Source: Chitinophagaceae bacterium
Lineage (GTDB): Bacteria > Bacteroidota > Bacteroidia > Chitinophagales > Chitinophagaceae
DNA: 64,000 nucleotides
Direction: 5' to 3'
Assembly: GCA_016787085.1 (NCBI GenBank)
Contig: JAEUVJ010000053.1
Span: 350,360 to 414,359 of the forward strand
Under the pieces are notes generated by a model. The model did no database searches, was not told the DNA's origin, and saw nothing but the letters and a program-made list of their open reading frames with translations. Position numbers and translations under genes: made by a program. This document shows positions 15,895 through 24,469 of this stretch, one piece after another. The stretch's first letter is position 1; each line of letters starts with the position of its first letter.

Positions 15895-16863
15895 ATGCGA
15901 AAGTTTTTAAAATTTCTTAAATGGACCGGCATCGCCATTCTGTCCATTCTCCTCATTTTGTACATCGTGATCGAATTGCGGCAAAACCGGATATTCGATG
16001 CCCCTTATCCTGTCGTAAGAGCTACGGATGACAGTCTTGTTATAGCCCGGGGTAAGGCACTGGTTTACGGACCGGCTCACTGTGCTAATTGTCATGCCCC
16101 GAAAGAAATGGAAGAACAGGTAAATAAGGGTATCGAAACGCCATTAAGCGGCGGCCTTGTCTTTGATCTGCCTATTGGCGAGATATATGCTAAGAATATC
16201 ACCCCGGATGCGACTGGTATCGGCAACATGACCGATGCAGAGGTGGCCAGGGCCCTTCGGTATGGAGTGAGAAAAGATGGCCGGGCTTTGTTCGACTTCA
16301 TGCCTTTTCACAATACCAGTGATGAGGACCTCACGGCGATCATCTCTTACCTGCGCAGCCAGCCGGCGGTTAAGCATGAAGTGCCGGAAAATAAAATGAA
16401 CCTGGTCGGTAAAGCGGTCAGTGCATTCTTATTAAAGCCAGCCGGACCTGTGGGCGATGTACCCGTGGCGGTGAAAAGAGATACGTCCGCACTGTATGGC
16501 CAATACTTAGCCAATAATGTAGCCAACTGCAGGGGTTGCCATACTAACCGCGATCTGATGACAGGTGCATTCATTGGTGAGGATTATGCAGGAGGATTAC
16601 AATTTGAAACAGCGACCGATTCAGGTACCTATTACCTGACAACACCCAACCTGACGCCCGATGAAGCAACCGGTCGCATAGTGGGATGGTCGCAAAGGCA
16701 GTTTATTGACCGTTTCAGAACGGGAAGGCTGATCAAACAAACGCATATGCCCTGGGGCCCTTTTGGAAGAATGAGTGATGATGAACTGAAAGCGATCTAT
16801 AATTTCCTGCAAACAGTAAAGCCTGTTCGAAATGAAGTAAAGCTGGGCCTGATGAAGAAATAG
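15895..16863 (+). CDS. membrane-anchored di-heme cytochrome c
   Basis: The 322-residue protein has an N-terminal anchor helix (about 8-28) and two cytochrome c domains. The heme attachment sites are C63-AN-C66-H67 and C212-RG-C215-H216. Likely distal Met ligands are in DFMPFH and THMPWGPFG. The layout resembles the cytochrome subunits that accept electrons from GMC-type or gluconate dehydrogenases; a GMC oxidoreductase and its small subunit lie 10 kb away (26.3-28.5 kb), so a link is possible but unproven. A strong terminator follows. Confidence 0.9.
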   Translation: MRKFLKFLKWTGIAILSILLILYIVIELRQNRIFDAPYPVVRATDDSLVIARGKALVYGPAHCANCHAPKEMEEQVNKGIETPLSGGLVFDLPIGEIYAKNITPDATGIGNMTDAEVARALRYGVRKDGRALFDFMPFHNTSDEDLTAIISYLRSQPAVKHEVPENKMNLVGKAVSAFLLKPAGPVGDVPVAVKRDTSALYGQYLANNVANCRGCHTNRDLMTGAFIGEDYAGGLQFETATDSGTYYLTTPNLTPDEATGRIVGWSQRQFIDRFRTGRLIKQTHMPWGPFGRMSDDELKAIYNFLQTVKPVRNEVKLGLMKK

Positions 16864-16885
16864 CCTTTTGGTCAGTAAAATATGC

Positions 16886-16915
16886 AAACAACCGGTATGG
16901 TAATACCGGTTGTTT
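16886..16915. terminator. strong bidirectional terminator
   Basis: The perfect 13-bp stem AAACAACCGGTAT / ATACCGGTTGTTT encloses a 4-base loop, with A and T bases on both sides. It separates the cytochrome gene from the small convergent frame on the other strand. Confidence 0.85.
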
Positions 16916-16920
16916 CGGTT

Positions 16921-17124
16921 TTAGTTTTTGTTGAATGCTTTCAGTGGTGGGGTGTTGAACGGTGTATCAAAAAAGAGGAGCAGCGCTTTTCGCCAGGCGT
17001 CATTGGCTTTTCCCATAGAAATGATCTCCTGCAGGTACTGGCACCTTTTCTTGTAATCAATATTCTCCAGGATAAAATAGAGTACTAGTTTTTTGGTAGC
17101 TGGGGTTGATTGCGTACGGATCAT
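16921..17124 (-). CDS. small hypothetical protein
   Basis: The 67-residue frame starts at ATG 17124 and ends six bases from a perfect hairpin that would terminate it. Its composition is protein-like, with a helical middle (LVLYFILENIDYKKRCQYLQEII) and basic patches. No family is recognised. Placement against a bidirectional terminator is the main reason to accept it. Confidence 0.5.
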   Translation of the reverse strand: MIRTQSTPATKKLVLYFILENIDYKKRCQYLQEIISMGKANDAWRKALLLFFDTPFNTPPLKAFNKN

Positions 17125-17363
17125 AGTGCAGAGTTTCCTGGGTAAGATGTAAAAATTATGCCATTACTGTATTGTGAAAAGAAAAGATATTCACAGTAGC
17201 TATATTCATATCGCTGTGCCGCTGGTCACTGGCTACACAGGTGCCGGAACAGGTTCAGGTTGAGTGTGCCTGGAAAAGAATTGCACCAACTGCCCGGCTC
17301 AGTATAGCGTTATAAGAAGAGAACGGTATTGAATATCAAAACGGAGGGGATAAAGACCAGGTG

Positions 17364-18299
17364 TCAGCCATTGAAAGAATATACCGGCTGCACCTGTTTC
17401 TGAACGATTGATGGCGGCATCCCAAACTTGCGTTTGAATGCCTTACTGAAAGATGCCAGGTCAGAAAAGGAGCAAAGCCTGGCGATATCCTTTAGTTCGG
17501 CCTCCTTGTTTTGTAAAGCCGTTTTTGCATGTACCAGTCTTTTATTCTGTACATACTCAAAGGGGGTTTGTCGGTAAGCAAGCTTAAAACATCTCAGCAA
17601 ATGATATTTGGATAAACTTGAATAAAAAGATATCTCCTCAAGGGAAGGATTGAGAAGATAGTTTTCCTCCATATACTCCCTGGCAGTGATCAGGCGTCTT
17701 AAAATTTCCCGCCTGGTGGCCTTCTTCAGAAAATTAAGCCGTGTCATAGATTCATGGATGCCAAACTGAAGAAGAACGATTTTTTCAGCTGTTTCCACTA
17801 TAAATTCATTGAATAATTCTTCGGGTATTACAGAGTCCCGGAAGTAATACCAGGAGGCGCATTTGCTTAATTGTGCCTGAAGGGGTGAATGCCTGCCGGC
17901 AAATATGTGGTTGAAGAATTCAGGATATGACAGATGGGAGAAGGAAAAAGCATCCAGGTCATATTTGTTCTTGTTACTTAGTACGGCATGTATATCAGAT
18001 AATAATTCCGGCTTGATATATAAACATATTCCCTCTACAGATGCTGAAGAATCTACGATGCATTCACCGCTGTCCTGTTGAAAAGCGCCCAGCAGGAACT
18101 GGCCCTGGTCAACTCTGTATTTAACCCTGTTCGAATCAAAGTAATACTCAGTGCCCTTTAAAACATACTTGATGCTGATATCCCTGAATACATTCCTGTT
18201 ATGCCACTTTTTTAAACTGGAAAAAACAACTCTGCCTGACGAGCCAGTCAGCCTTGTCAGGTTATTTAGTGGCGTTTCAATTGTCTCTACCGTGTACAT
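17364..18299 (-). CDS. AraC-family transcriptional regulator
   Basis: The 311-residue protein has an N-terminal sensory region (cupin-like, about 30-110: YVLKGTEYYFDSN...QGQFLLG) and a C-terminal AraC DNA-binding domain at about 200-300. The domain shows both helix-turn-helix parts: LEEISFYSSLSKYHLLRCFKLAY and the second-helix consensus DIARLCSFSDLASFSKAFKRKFGMPPS. It is divergent from the alpha/beta hydrolase gene across a 284-base spacer, so it may control that gene. The inducer is unknown. Confidence 0.92.
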   Translation of the reverse strand: MYTVETIETPLNNLTRLTGSSGRVVFSSLKKWHNRNVFRDISIKYVLKGTEYYFDSNRVKYRVDQGQFLLGAFQQDSGECIVDSSASVEGICLYIKPELLSDIHAVLSNKNKYDLDAFSFSHLSYPEFFNHIFAGRHSPLQAQLSKCASWYYFRDSVIPEELFNEFIVETAEKIVLLQFGIHESMTRLNFLKKATRREILRRLITAREYMEENYLLNPSLEEISFYSSLSKYHLLRCFKLAYRQTPFEYVQNKRLVHAKTALQNKEAELKDIARLCSFSDLASFSKAFKRKFGMPPSIVQKQVQPVYSFNG

Positions 18300-18583
18300 C
18301 CCGTGTCCGGTTTTTTTTGATCATAACGTAGGCATGAAAGGTGGTCAAATCGCTGTTTATCCTGGTGGCAACTTTATGAAGGGTTACTATTCTTGACGAA
18401 TGGCCTGTAAAATGAAATGATTCTGCTTACCAGGTAACAGGGATGCAAATAAGCAACAATGGACAAGCTGTTTTTACTATGCACAGATACACATTTGATA
18501 ACTTTCCGTGAGGCGAAAGCCTCAAACCAATACAGTTTTCTGCATTTGTAATGACGGAGACAGGTACTATTTTTCAAATCTAA
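18300..18583. promoter_or_regulatory. divergent regulatory region of the AraC and hydrolase genes
   Basis: This 284-base spacer serves two outward-facing genes. It contains a small hairpin TGAGGC-GAAA-GCCTCA at 18509-18524, upstream of the hydrolase start. No certain promoter box or operator was identified. Confidence 0.4.
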
Positions 18584-19948
18584 ATGATGCACAGAATGAA
18601 AAAAGCACGTGTTGTACGATCAGCGATAAAGATTTTTGCCAGTGGTCTCCTGTACTTATGTTTTATCACCTTGGTTTTTGCATTCTCCGCCGGCGATGGT
18701 AATATAGGAATGAAAATGACAGGCATTGTTGCATCTTCTGCGGACTTTTATCTTTTTGCCGGGGAGGCTCCATCGGGAGTTTACAAATTCAATGATGGCA
18801 GCTATGTCACATTTGCCAGGATGCAAGGGGGCTCTTTCATAATATTTTCAGATGGCAACATCCGTGGTTTAAGACCGGCATCAGTACCCAATACTTTTGA
18901 GTATGGTAATGCTATTGCAGGCTTCGACAAGATAGAAGGCAGGGTACAGGTTGAGAAAAAGGGTGCGGAGATCTTACTAAAAACAGAAAGAGAAGAAAAG
19001 ACAGGTGCAAAAATGAAATTCAAAGAACAGGATAAGGAGTTCAGGAACGGGGACATCAGGCTTGCTGGTACACTAATACTTCCTGAAGGAAAAGGGCCGT
19101 TTCCCTGTATAGTGATGACACATGGTTCAGGTCCAGAAAAAAGGGAAGAAAGCCGGGGGCTTGCCTATCTGTTCGCCGGCAATGGTATTGCGGCTTTCAT
19201 TTATGACAAGAGGGGTATTGAGATGCCTGATGAAGGAAATTGGAAAGCTTCCTTTGCCGATTATGCCGACGATGCAATAGCAGCGGGGCGACTGATGGAA
19301 AAGCAAAAGACTATTGATAATAAGTTGATCGGGATCTTCGGGCATAGCCAGGGTGGATGGGTGGTTCCTTTGGCAGCGACCCGGAGTACCCTTTTCTCTT
19401 ATGCGATCATCAGTGCAGGTAATGTGGTGACACCGGTAGAACAGCATCTCTATAACGGTTCGTGCAGGTTCAGGCAGTTTGGGATGAAAGAGCAATTCAT
19501 TAAAGAGGTTTATGAGTTCCGTCTTACGAAGTATGAAGTAATAGTCACCGGAAACCGGGCAAATTTTGAAGCAGCTTTACCAGTTGCAAAAGAAAAACCC
19601 TGGTTCCAAAGAACAGGCGATGGGGTAGGCCGGGATTCATTTTGGATATTGAACGGGTATTATAGCTCCGATACGGCATTAAGTGCTATGAAATGTCCTG
19701 TATTGGTCATCGCCGGGGAGTTGGATAAATACACGGATACTAAAAGGAATATGGCTTTGTTTCAGCAAATATTTGAGAAAAGCGGTAATAAGAATGTAAC
19801 CTATAAAATATTTCCTTCTGCTAATCACGCCTACCTGGAAACCGCTACCGGTAAACTTGATGAAACGGAAATAACTGAATTAAAAAGATTTGTTCCGGGT
19901 TATTTTGATATTTTAACCAGCTGGACAAAAAAGGTTACTTCGAAATAA
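18584..19948 (+). CDS. secreted alpha/beta hydrolase
   Basis: The 454-residue protein has an N-terminal hydrophobic segment, a 100-residue beta-rich leader domain (GVYKFNDGSYVTF...) and then an alpha/beta hydrolase from about 150. The nucleophile elbow is GHSQGG with Ser255. The likely acid is in VIAGELDKYTD and the His in SANHAYLE; FIYDKRGIEMPDEGNW marks the oxyanion side. Close relatives are broad esterases/peptidases (acyl-CoA thioester hydrolase or S9-like annotation). Three in-frame ATGs occur within the first 13 codons, so the exact start is uncertain. It is divergent from an AraC regulator. Confidence 0.87.
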   Translation: MMHRMKKARVVRSAIKIFASGLLYLCFITLVFAFSAGDGNIGMKMTGIVASSADFYLFAGEAPSGVYKFNDGSYVTFARMQGGSFIIFSDGNIRGLRPASVPNTFEYGNAIAGFDKIEGRVQVEKKGAEILLKTEREEKTGAKMKFKEQDKEFRNGDIRLAGTLILPEGKGPFPCIVMTHGSGPEKREESRGLAYLFAGNGIAAFIYDKRGIEMPDEGNWKASFADYADDAIAAGRLMEKQKTIDNKLIGIFGHSQGGWVVPLAATRSTLFSYAIISAGNVVTPVEQHLYNGSCRFRQFGMKEQFIKEVYEFRLTKYEVIVTGNRANFEAALPVAKEKPWFQRTGDGVGRDSFWILNGYYSSDTALSAMKCPVLVIAGELDKYTDTKRNMALFQQIFEKSGNKNVTYKIFPSANHAYLETATGKLDETEITELKRFVPGYFDILTSWTKKVTSK

Positions 19949-20045
19949 TTAAACGATGTTTTGAAGTTAGAAACCACCCGGCAACTGGGATCATGGTTCT
20001 GACGGGTGTATTGATTCTTTAAAAATGATGACCCGGCTCCCGCTC

Positions 20046-21554
20046 TTACCTTGGCGGGCCAAATGTTAAACTATTTACGACATTTAACCCGCCTCCTGAA
20101 GCAAATACGCTGATGAAATTTCCGGTTGGATCGTATTTGTTAACAGCACTGGAATTGTAATTGCCGATGTACAGGTTACCGTTCTTGTCAAATGTAAAGC
20201 CTTCACAATTGTTGAGCCCGGAAATGAAAACTGAAACGAATGCCCCGGTAGTGGCATTATACTTCTTTACGTTGCCAGCCTGCCAGTCCATGATGAAAAG
20301 ATTATTGCTGGAATCAAACCATAGGTTCACAGGACCCTGTAATTGACCTGCGCCGGAACCAGTCGGAATGAAGACATCTGTAAATTGTCCATTTGTATCA
20401 AACCTTTTTACATCACGGGAAGCGAAGCAAACTACATATAGCCTCCCTTGTGCATCCCATGCATGTGACATAGCGTTACTTTGCCCAAAACTAAAGTTGG
20501 GAAACTCATCTATAAAAGTTCCGGTCGCGGCGTTGAACCTGGCTATTTTATTTTTGGATGCACCCCATTGGCTAATATAGATTTTACCGTCAGGTGCAAA
20601 TGTCATTTTCCCCGGGTTGTCAAGAGCATACCCGCTTGAAAATTGCCCTAAATAGTTTCCATTGGCGCTATCATATCTCATCAGGTAAGGAGTGTAAAAG
20701 CCAGTTACATAAAGATGCCCGTCGGGCCCCCACGCCACTTCCTGAGGCGCAATCAATCCTCCGGAGCCGGGGAGTACAAAGTTCCCCATATAGGCCCCAG
20801 TTACACCATTATACCTTTTTACTGAATTTGTATTCTGGCTGCTGACAAACAGGTCCAAATTTCCTGATGAAGCGGGTGTATTTACTGTTACCTGAATTTC
20901 ATCGCTGCCAATAGCTCCCATATTATCAGTCACGGTGAGTTTGAAAACGTAAATGCCGGCCACCAGTCCTGTAACAGTTGTATTGGCGGAAGATGGCGCC
21001 GCAATTGTTTCTCCTGCAGGACCGGAAACTTTTACCCATGCATACGAAGAAATGGTTCCATCATTATCTGTACCGGAACCGCTTAGAATAACCTGGCTGG
21101 CCGGGAGGCTTATTGTTTGATCTGAACCGGCATTGGCAATAGGAGGGATATTCCCTGGCGCCGGATTGACAGTCACCCGTGTATCATCACTGCCTGTTGC
21201 ACCCTTATTATCAGTCACGGTGAGCTTGAAAATGTAAATACCGGCTACCAGTCCTGTAACGGTTGTATTGGCTGAAGAAGGCCCTGCTATTGTTTCTCCT
21301 GCAGGACCGGATACTTTTGTCCATGCATAAGAAGAAATGCTTCCATCATTATCTGTTCCCGATCCGGCCAGGCTTACCTGGTTAACAGGCAGTGTTATTA
21401 CCTGGTCTGCCCCGGCATCAGCCACCGGGGTATTGTTGGCAGGTGGAGTGCCGGTACCCGGCTTTTTACTGCAATGAGCATATACGGTCAGGATAGAGAA
21501 TAAGAATGAATAACAAAGAATTTTTCCTATACGATCAGGTAGATTTCTTTTCAT
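20046..21554 (-). CDS. lipoprotein with two PKD-like domains and an NHL/SMP-type propeller
   Basis: The 502-residue protein starts at ATG 21554; further upstream codons would give a long unlikely leader. The signal ends YAHC (possible lipobox). Two PKD/Ig-like domains (about 40-130 and 135-225) are nearly identical to each other and share the string SGPAGETIA and the DNDG-ISSYAW motif. From about 235 a beta-propeller follows, with repeated 'VKRYNGVTGAYMGNFV / PDGHLYVTGF / FDKNGNLYIGNYN' blades. It is probably surface-exposed; the ligand is unknown. The recent internal duplication is visible at DNA level too. Confidence 0.85.
   Translation of the reverse strand: MKRNLPDRIGKILCYSFLFSILTVYAHCSKKPGTGTPPANNTPVADAGADQVITLPVNQVSLAGSGTDNDGSISSYAWTKVSGPAGETIAGPSSANTTVTGLVAGIYIFKLTVTDNKGATGSDDTRVTVNPAPGNIPPIANAGSDQTISLPASQVILSGSGTDNDGTISSYAWVKVSGPAGETIAAPSSANTTVTGLVAGIYVFKLTVTDNMGAIGSDEIQVTVNTPASSGNLDLFVSSQNTNSVKRYNGVTGAYMGNFVLPGSGGLIAPQEVAWGPDGHLYVTGFYTPYLMRYDSANGNYLGQFSSGYALDNPGKMTFAPDGKIYISQWGASKNKIARFNAATGTFIDEFPNFSFGQSNAMSHAWDAQGRLYVVCFASRDVKRFDTNGQFTDVFIPTGSGAGQLQGPVNLWFDSSNNLFIMDWQAGNVKKYNATTGAFVSVFISGLNNCEGFTFDKNGNLYIGNYNSSAVNKYDPTGNFISVFASGGGLNVVNSLTFGPPR
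20880..21430. repeat. tandem duplication encoding two PKD-like domains
   Basis: About 270 bases (around 20882-21160) repeat as 21165-21430 with very few differences, for example CCTGCAGGACCGGA and the TTATCAGTCACGGTGAG words. They encode two successive PKD-like domains with the same phase. Confidence 0.75.
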
Positions 21555-21761
21555 AATGATGATATTATGTATGATGGTAGCAGGATACGTCATAGTTTGA
21601 GAACGTTGTTCAATAAAAGTAGGAGCAGAACAGGAAGGAGTAAAGGCATTCATAAAACATGCAACAATGAACAAGAAATAAATTCATAATAAGCAACAAA
21701 TGACAAATACCATGCGACCTCATCCTTAAAGACAACTAATAGCCCGTAAAATAAATTTTGC

Positions 21762-21803
21762 GCAACCAAATGATTGCGTATATATTTGCAACCGAAAGGT
21801 TGC
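21762..21803 (+). promoter_or_regulatory. double palindromic operator and -7 box of the ArsR operon
   Basis: GCAACC-GAAA-GGTTGC (21788-21803) is a perfect 6-bp inverted repeat with a 4-base centre. GCAACC-AAAT-GATTGC (21762-21777) is the same site with one mismatch. The -7 box TATATTTG (21781-21788) lies between them and shares one base with the second site; a TTTG at 21757-21760 may be the -33 element. A dimeric regulator bound here would block the promoter, fitting autoregulation by the ArsR protein encoded 18 bases downstream. Confidence 0.75.
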
Positions 21804-21820
21804 CGGTAAAAAAAGTAATT

Positions 21821-22141
21821 ATGAGACGGGATGTATTTCAGGGGATTGCAGATCCTACACGCAGGGCGATTCTTTGCATGATCGCTATGCAGGCCATGAC
21901 ACCTAATGCGCTGGCTGAGCATTTTGATTGCAGCCGGCAGGCCATATCAAAGCATATTAAAATCCTTACAGAATGTCAGTTGGTAAAACAGGAGTATTCG
22001 GGCAGGGAGATATATTATCATTGCAATATTAAAAAGGTAAAGGAAGTGGATAAATGGCTGGAACCATTCAGGGAAATGTGGGAGCATAAATTCGATCGGT
22101 TGGATACTGTATTAAAGAATCTTAAAAATAAAAAACCATGA
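21821..22141 (+). CDS. ArsR-family winged-helix regulator
   Basis: The 106-residue protein starts at the ATG at 21821, after the operator. An upstream in-frame start at 21758 would run through the operator and is rejected. The winged helix is typical: DVFQGIADPTRRAILCMIA, then the recognition helix CSRQAISKHIKILTECQLV and wing GREIYYHC. No metal-binding Cys pair of the ArsR/SmtB type is seen in the recognition helix. This subgroup usually pairs with an SRPBCC protein; here the two genes overlap by ATGA. Confidence 0.93.
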   Translation: MRRDVFQGIADPTRRAILCMIAMQAMTPNALAEHFDCSRQAISKHIKILTECQLVKQEYSGREIYYHCNIKKVKEVDKWLEPFREMWEHKFDRLDTVLKNLKNKKP

Positions 22142-22632
22142 CCATTCAAAAGCATACAGTATTAACAAAAGATACTGCAAACAATAAACTGGTTATAACA
22201 AGAGAATTTGATGCGCCGCTGGAGCAGGTATGGCAGGCCTGGACCGACAGTGCCATATTGGACCAATGGTGGGCGCCGAAACCATGGAAGGCGCGGACAA
22301 AGAGTATGGAGTTCAGAGAAGGAGGCACCTGGTTGTATTGTATGGTAGGCCCTGATGGACCCGGCTCATGGTGTCGTGCCGATTTTGAGTCTATCGTTAA
22401 ATATAAAAGCTATACGGGGATTGATGCTTTTTGCGATGAAAAAGGAAATATTACCAATGAGTTTCCATCCATGCACTGGAAAGTTGAATTCAGTAAGATT
22501 GGTACAGGTACCCGGGTAGAGATCACCATTACCTTCACGTCTGCTGCCGACCTGGAAAAAATACTTGAACTCGGCTTCCAGGAAGGATTCACTGCTGCGC
22601 ATGGCAACCTGGATGAATTGCTGGCCGGATGA
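22138..22632 (+). CDS. SRPBCC/AHSA1-domain protein
   Basis: The 164-residue protein has the START-like AHSA1 pattern: ITREFDAPLEQVWQAWTDSAILDQWWAPKPW near the start, FREGGTWLYCM, and a C-terminal long helix ILELGFQEGFTAAHGNLDELL. These hydrophobic-cavity proteins bind small molecules. It is translationally coupled to the ArsR gene (ATGA overlap), so it is presumably the output of that regulator; the ligand is unknown. Confidence 0.92.
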   Translation: MTIQKHTVLTKDTANNKLVITREFDAPLEQVWQAWTDSAILDQWWAPKPWKARTKSMEFREGGTWLYCMVGPDGPGSWCRADFESIVKYKSYTGIDAFCDEKGNITNEFPSMHWKVEFSKIGTGTRVEITITFTSAADLEKILELGFQEGFTAAHGNLDELLAG

Positions 22633-22759
22633 TATATCCCTTTTGTTGACCAGGGAAGGTTTACCGTGTAAATAAGTTTCTTTGCGGCAGAGTTGCTGAC
22701 ACAGGCATTTAATTAACAGTATTGCCCTTAATTTTGTTTTATACCATCATCGCCGCTTC

Positions 22760-24295
22760 ATGAAGAAATATCTTTTACTTCTTATTTCAGTTTGCCTGAT
22801 TACCCGGATCGGTTTTACACAGCCATTTTCAGCTACATCGGCCAGGAAATACGTGCAGGATCAGGCAGGGAATATCATCAACGAATTTGTTGCTTTCCTT
22901 TCCTTGCCCAATGTGGCCAGCGATACGGTTAATATCAGGAAGAATGCGGTTTTTATCATGGAGATGATGAATAAACGGGGGATACAGAAAGTACAACTGC
23001 TGGAGGCGACAACAGCCGGTGTGCCGCCTGTTGTATATGGGGAAGTGACGGTTCCCGGCGCCAGGCAGACCCTTATATTCTATGCACACTATGATGGGCA
23101 GCCGGTCAATCCGGCTCAATGGGCAAAAGAATTGCATCCGTTCAGACCTCAATTGTTCTCAGGCCCGATAGACAAGAACGGGCTGAATATACCATTCCCC
23201 GGTGACGGCAAGTATAATAATGAGTGGAGGATATATGCCCGGGGTGCGTCGGATGATAAAGCCGGCGTAGCAGCGATCCTGAATGCGTATGATGCCATTG
23301 TTAAAAACGGTGGCCAGCCAGCCTGTAATATCAAATTCTTTTTTGAAGGAGAAGAAGAAGCCGGCTCACCACATCTGGGTGAGATACTGGAAAAACACCG
23401 GTCATTGCTTCAGTCAGACCTATGGATCATCTGCGACGGGCCGGTACATCAGTCAGGTAAAAAACAGATCGCTTTTGGCGTTCGTGGTGATGCACACGTG
23501 GACCTGACAGTATATGCCGCAAAGAGACCTTTGCATAGCGGCCATTACGGAAACTGGTCGCCGAATCCCGCTATGATGCTGGCGAAGCTATTGGCTTCTA
23601 TGAAAGATGACAATGGCAAAGTGACCATCAAAGGCTTTTATGACGATGTGATACCATTAAGTGCTTCCGAGAAGAAAGCATTGCACGAAGTGCCTTCTGT
23701 TGATGACCAGATGAAAAACGAACTGGGAATAGCTGCTGTTGAAATGAAGGGGGCATCATTAAGTGAGGCGGTCAACCTGCCTTCTTTGAATATAAACGGG
23801 ATGCAAAGTGGTAATGTGGGGAAAATGGCATCCAACCAGATACCTGTTTATGCCACGGCAGTTATTGATCTGCGGCTGGTGCTGGGAAATGACTGGAAAA
23901 GACAACAGCAAAAAGTGATCGGACATATCAAAGAGCAGGGATACTATGTGACAGAAACGGAGCCAACGGATGAAGAAAGAAGGAAGTATGCAAAGATTAT
24001 TAAAGTGATAGCAGGTAAAGATGGATATAATGCACAGCGTACTTCTATGGACCTGCCGGTTGTCAGGCAGGTAATTGACGCTGTTAAAGCCACTACGACT
24101 GAGCAGGTAGTATTACAGCCAACTATGGGGGGCAGCCTTCCGCTTTTCTTATTCGAAAAATACCTGGGCGCTAAAACCATTACGGTGCCGGTAGCCAATC
24201 ATGATAACAATCAGCATGCAGAAAATGAGAATATCCGGCTCCAAAACCTGTTTGAGGGCATACAAACAATGGCATCGCTGATGCTGATACAATAG
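22760..24295 (+). CDS. secreted M20-family metallopeptidase
   Basis: The 511-residue protein has a signal peptide (MKKYLLLLISVCLITRIGFTQ). Zn ligands and catalytic residues are visible: FYAHYDGQP with His110 and Asp112, RGASDDKAG with Asp165, the catalytic FEGEEEAGSPHL with Glu198-Glu199, and the final NHDNNQHAENENI. The dimerisation (lid) domain is about 215-375. It should hydrolyse dipeptides or related amides in the periplasm; the fine substrate (dipeptidase or acylase) is not defined. Confidence 0.93.
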   Translation: MKKYLLLLISVCLITRIGFTQPFSATSARKYVQDQAGNIINEFVAFLSLPNVASDTVNIRKNAVFIMEMMNKRGIQKVQLLEATTAGVPPVVYGEVTVPGARQTLIFYAHYDGQPVNPAQWAKELHPFRPQLFSGPIDKNGLNIPFPGDGKYNNEWRIYARGASDDKAGVAAILNAYDAIVKNGGQPACNIKFFFEGEEEAGSPHLGEILEKHRSLLQSDLWIICDGPVHQSGKKQIAFGVRGDAHVDLTVYAAKRPLHSGHYGNWSPNPAMMLAKLLASMKDDNGKVTIKGFYDDVIPLSASEKKALHEVPSVDDQMKNELGIAAVEMKGASLSEAVNLPSLNINGMQSGNVGKMASNQIPVYATAVIDLRLVLGNDWKRQQQKVIGHIKEQGYYVTETEPTDEERRKYAKIIKVIAGKDGYNAQRTSMDLPVVRQVIDAVKATTTEQVVLQPTMGGSLPLFLFEKYLGAKTITVPVANHDNNQHAENENIRLQNLFEGIQTMASLMLIQ

Positions 24296-24469
24296 AATAC
24301 AGCTTGTTTGAGGCATCCCGGGGGCTAGTCCCGCGTGCAAAAGATGACCGAAGACATTATACTGCCTCTGCCGGAATTATACTCCCCCTACATGTATTAA
24401 CAAAAATCTTGCTGCCGGCTGATAACTATCAGTAACTGCACGAACGACTGTTTCTACTTTTACAGGCCG

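Noticed and set aside
22138..22141. Separate promoter for the SRPBCC gene
   Set aside because: Its start overlaps the ArsR stop, so one transcript suffices.
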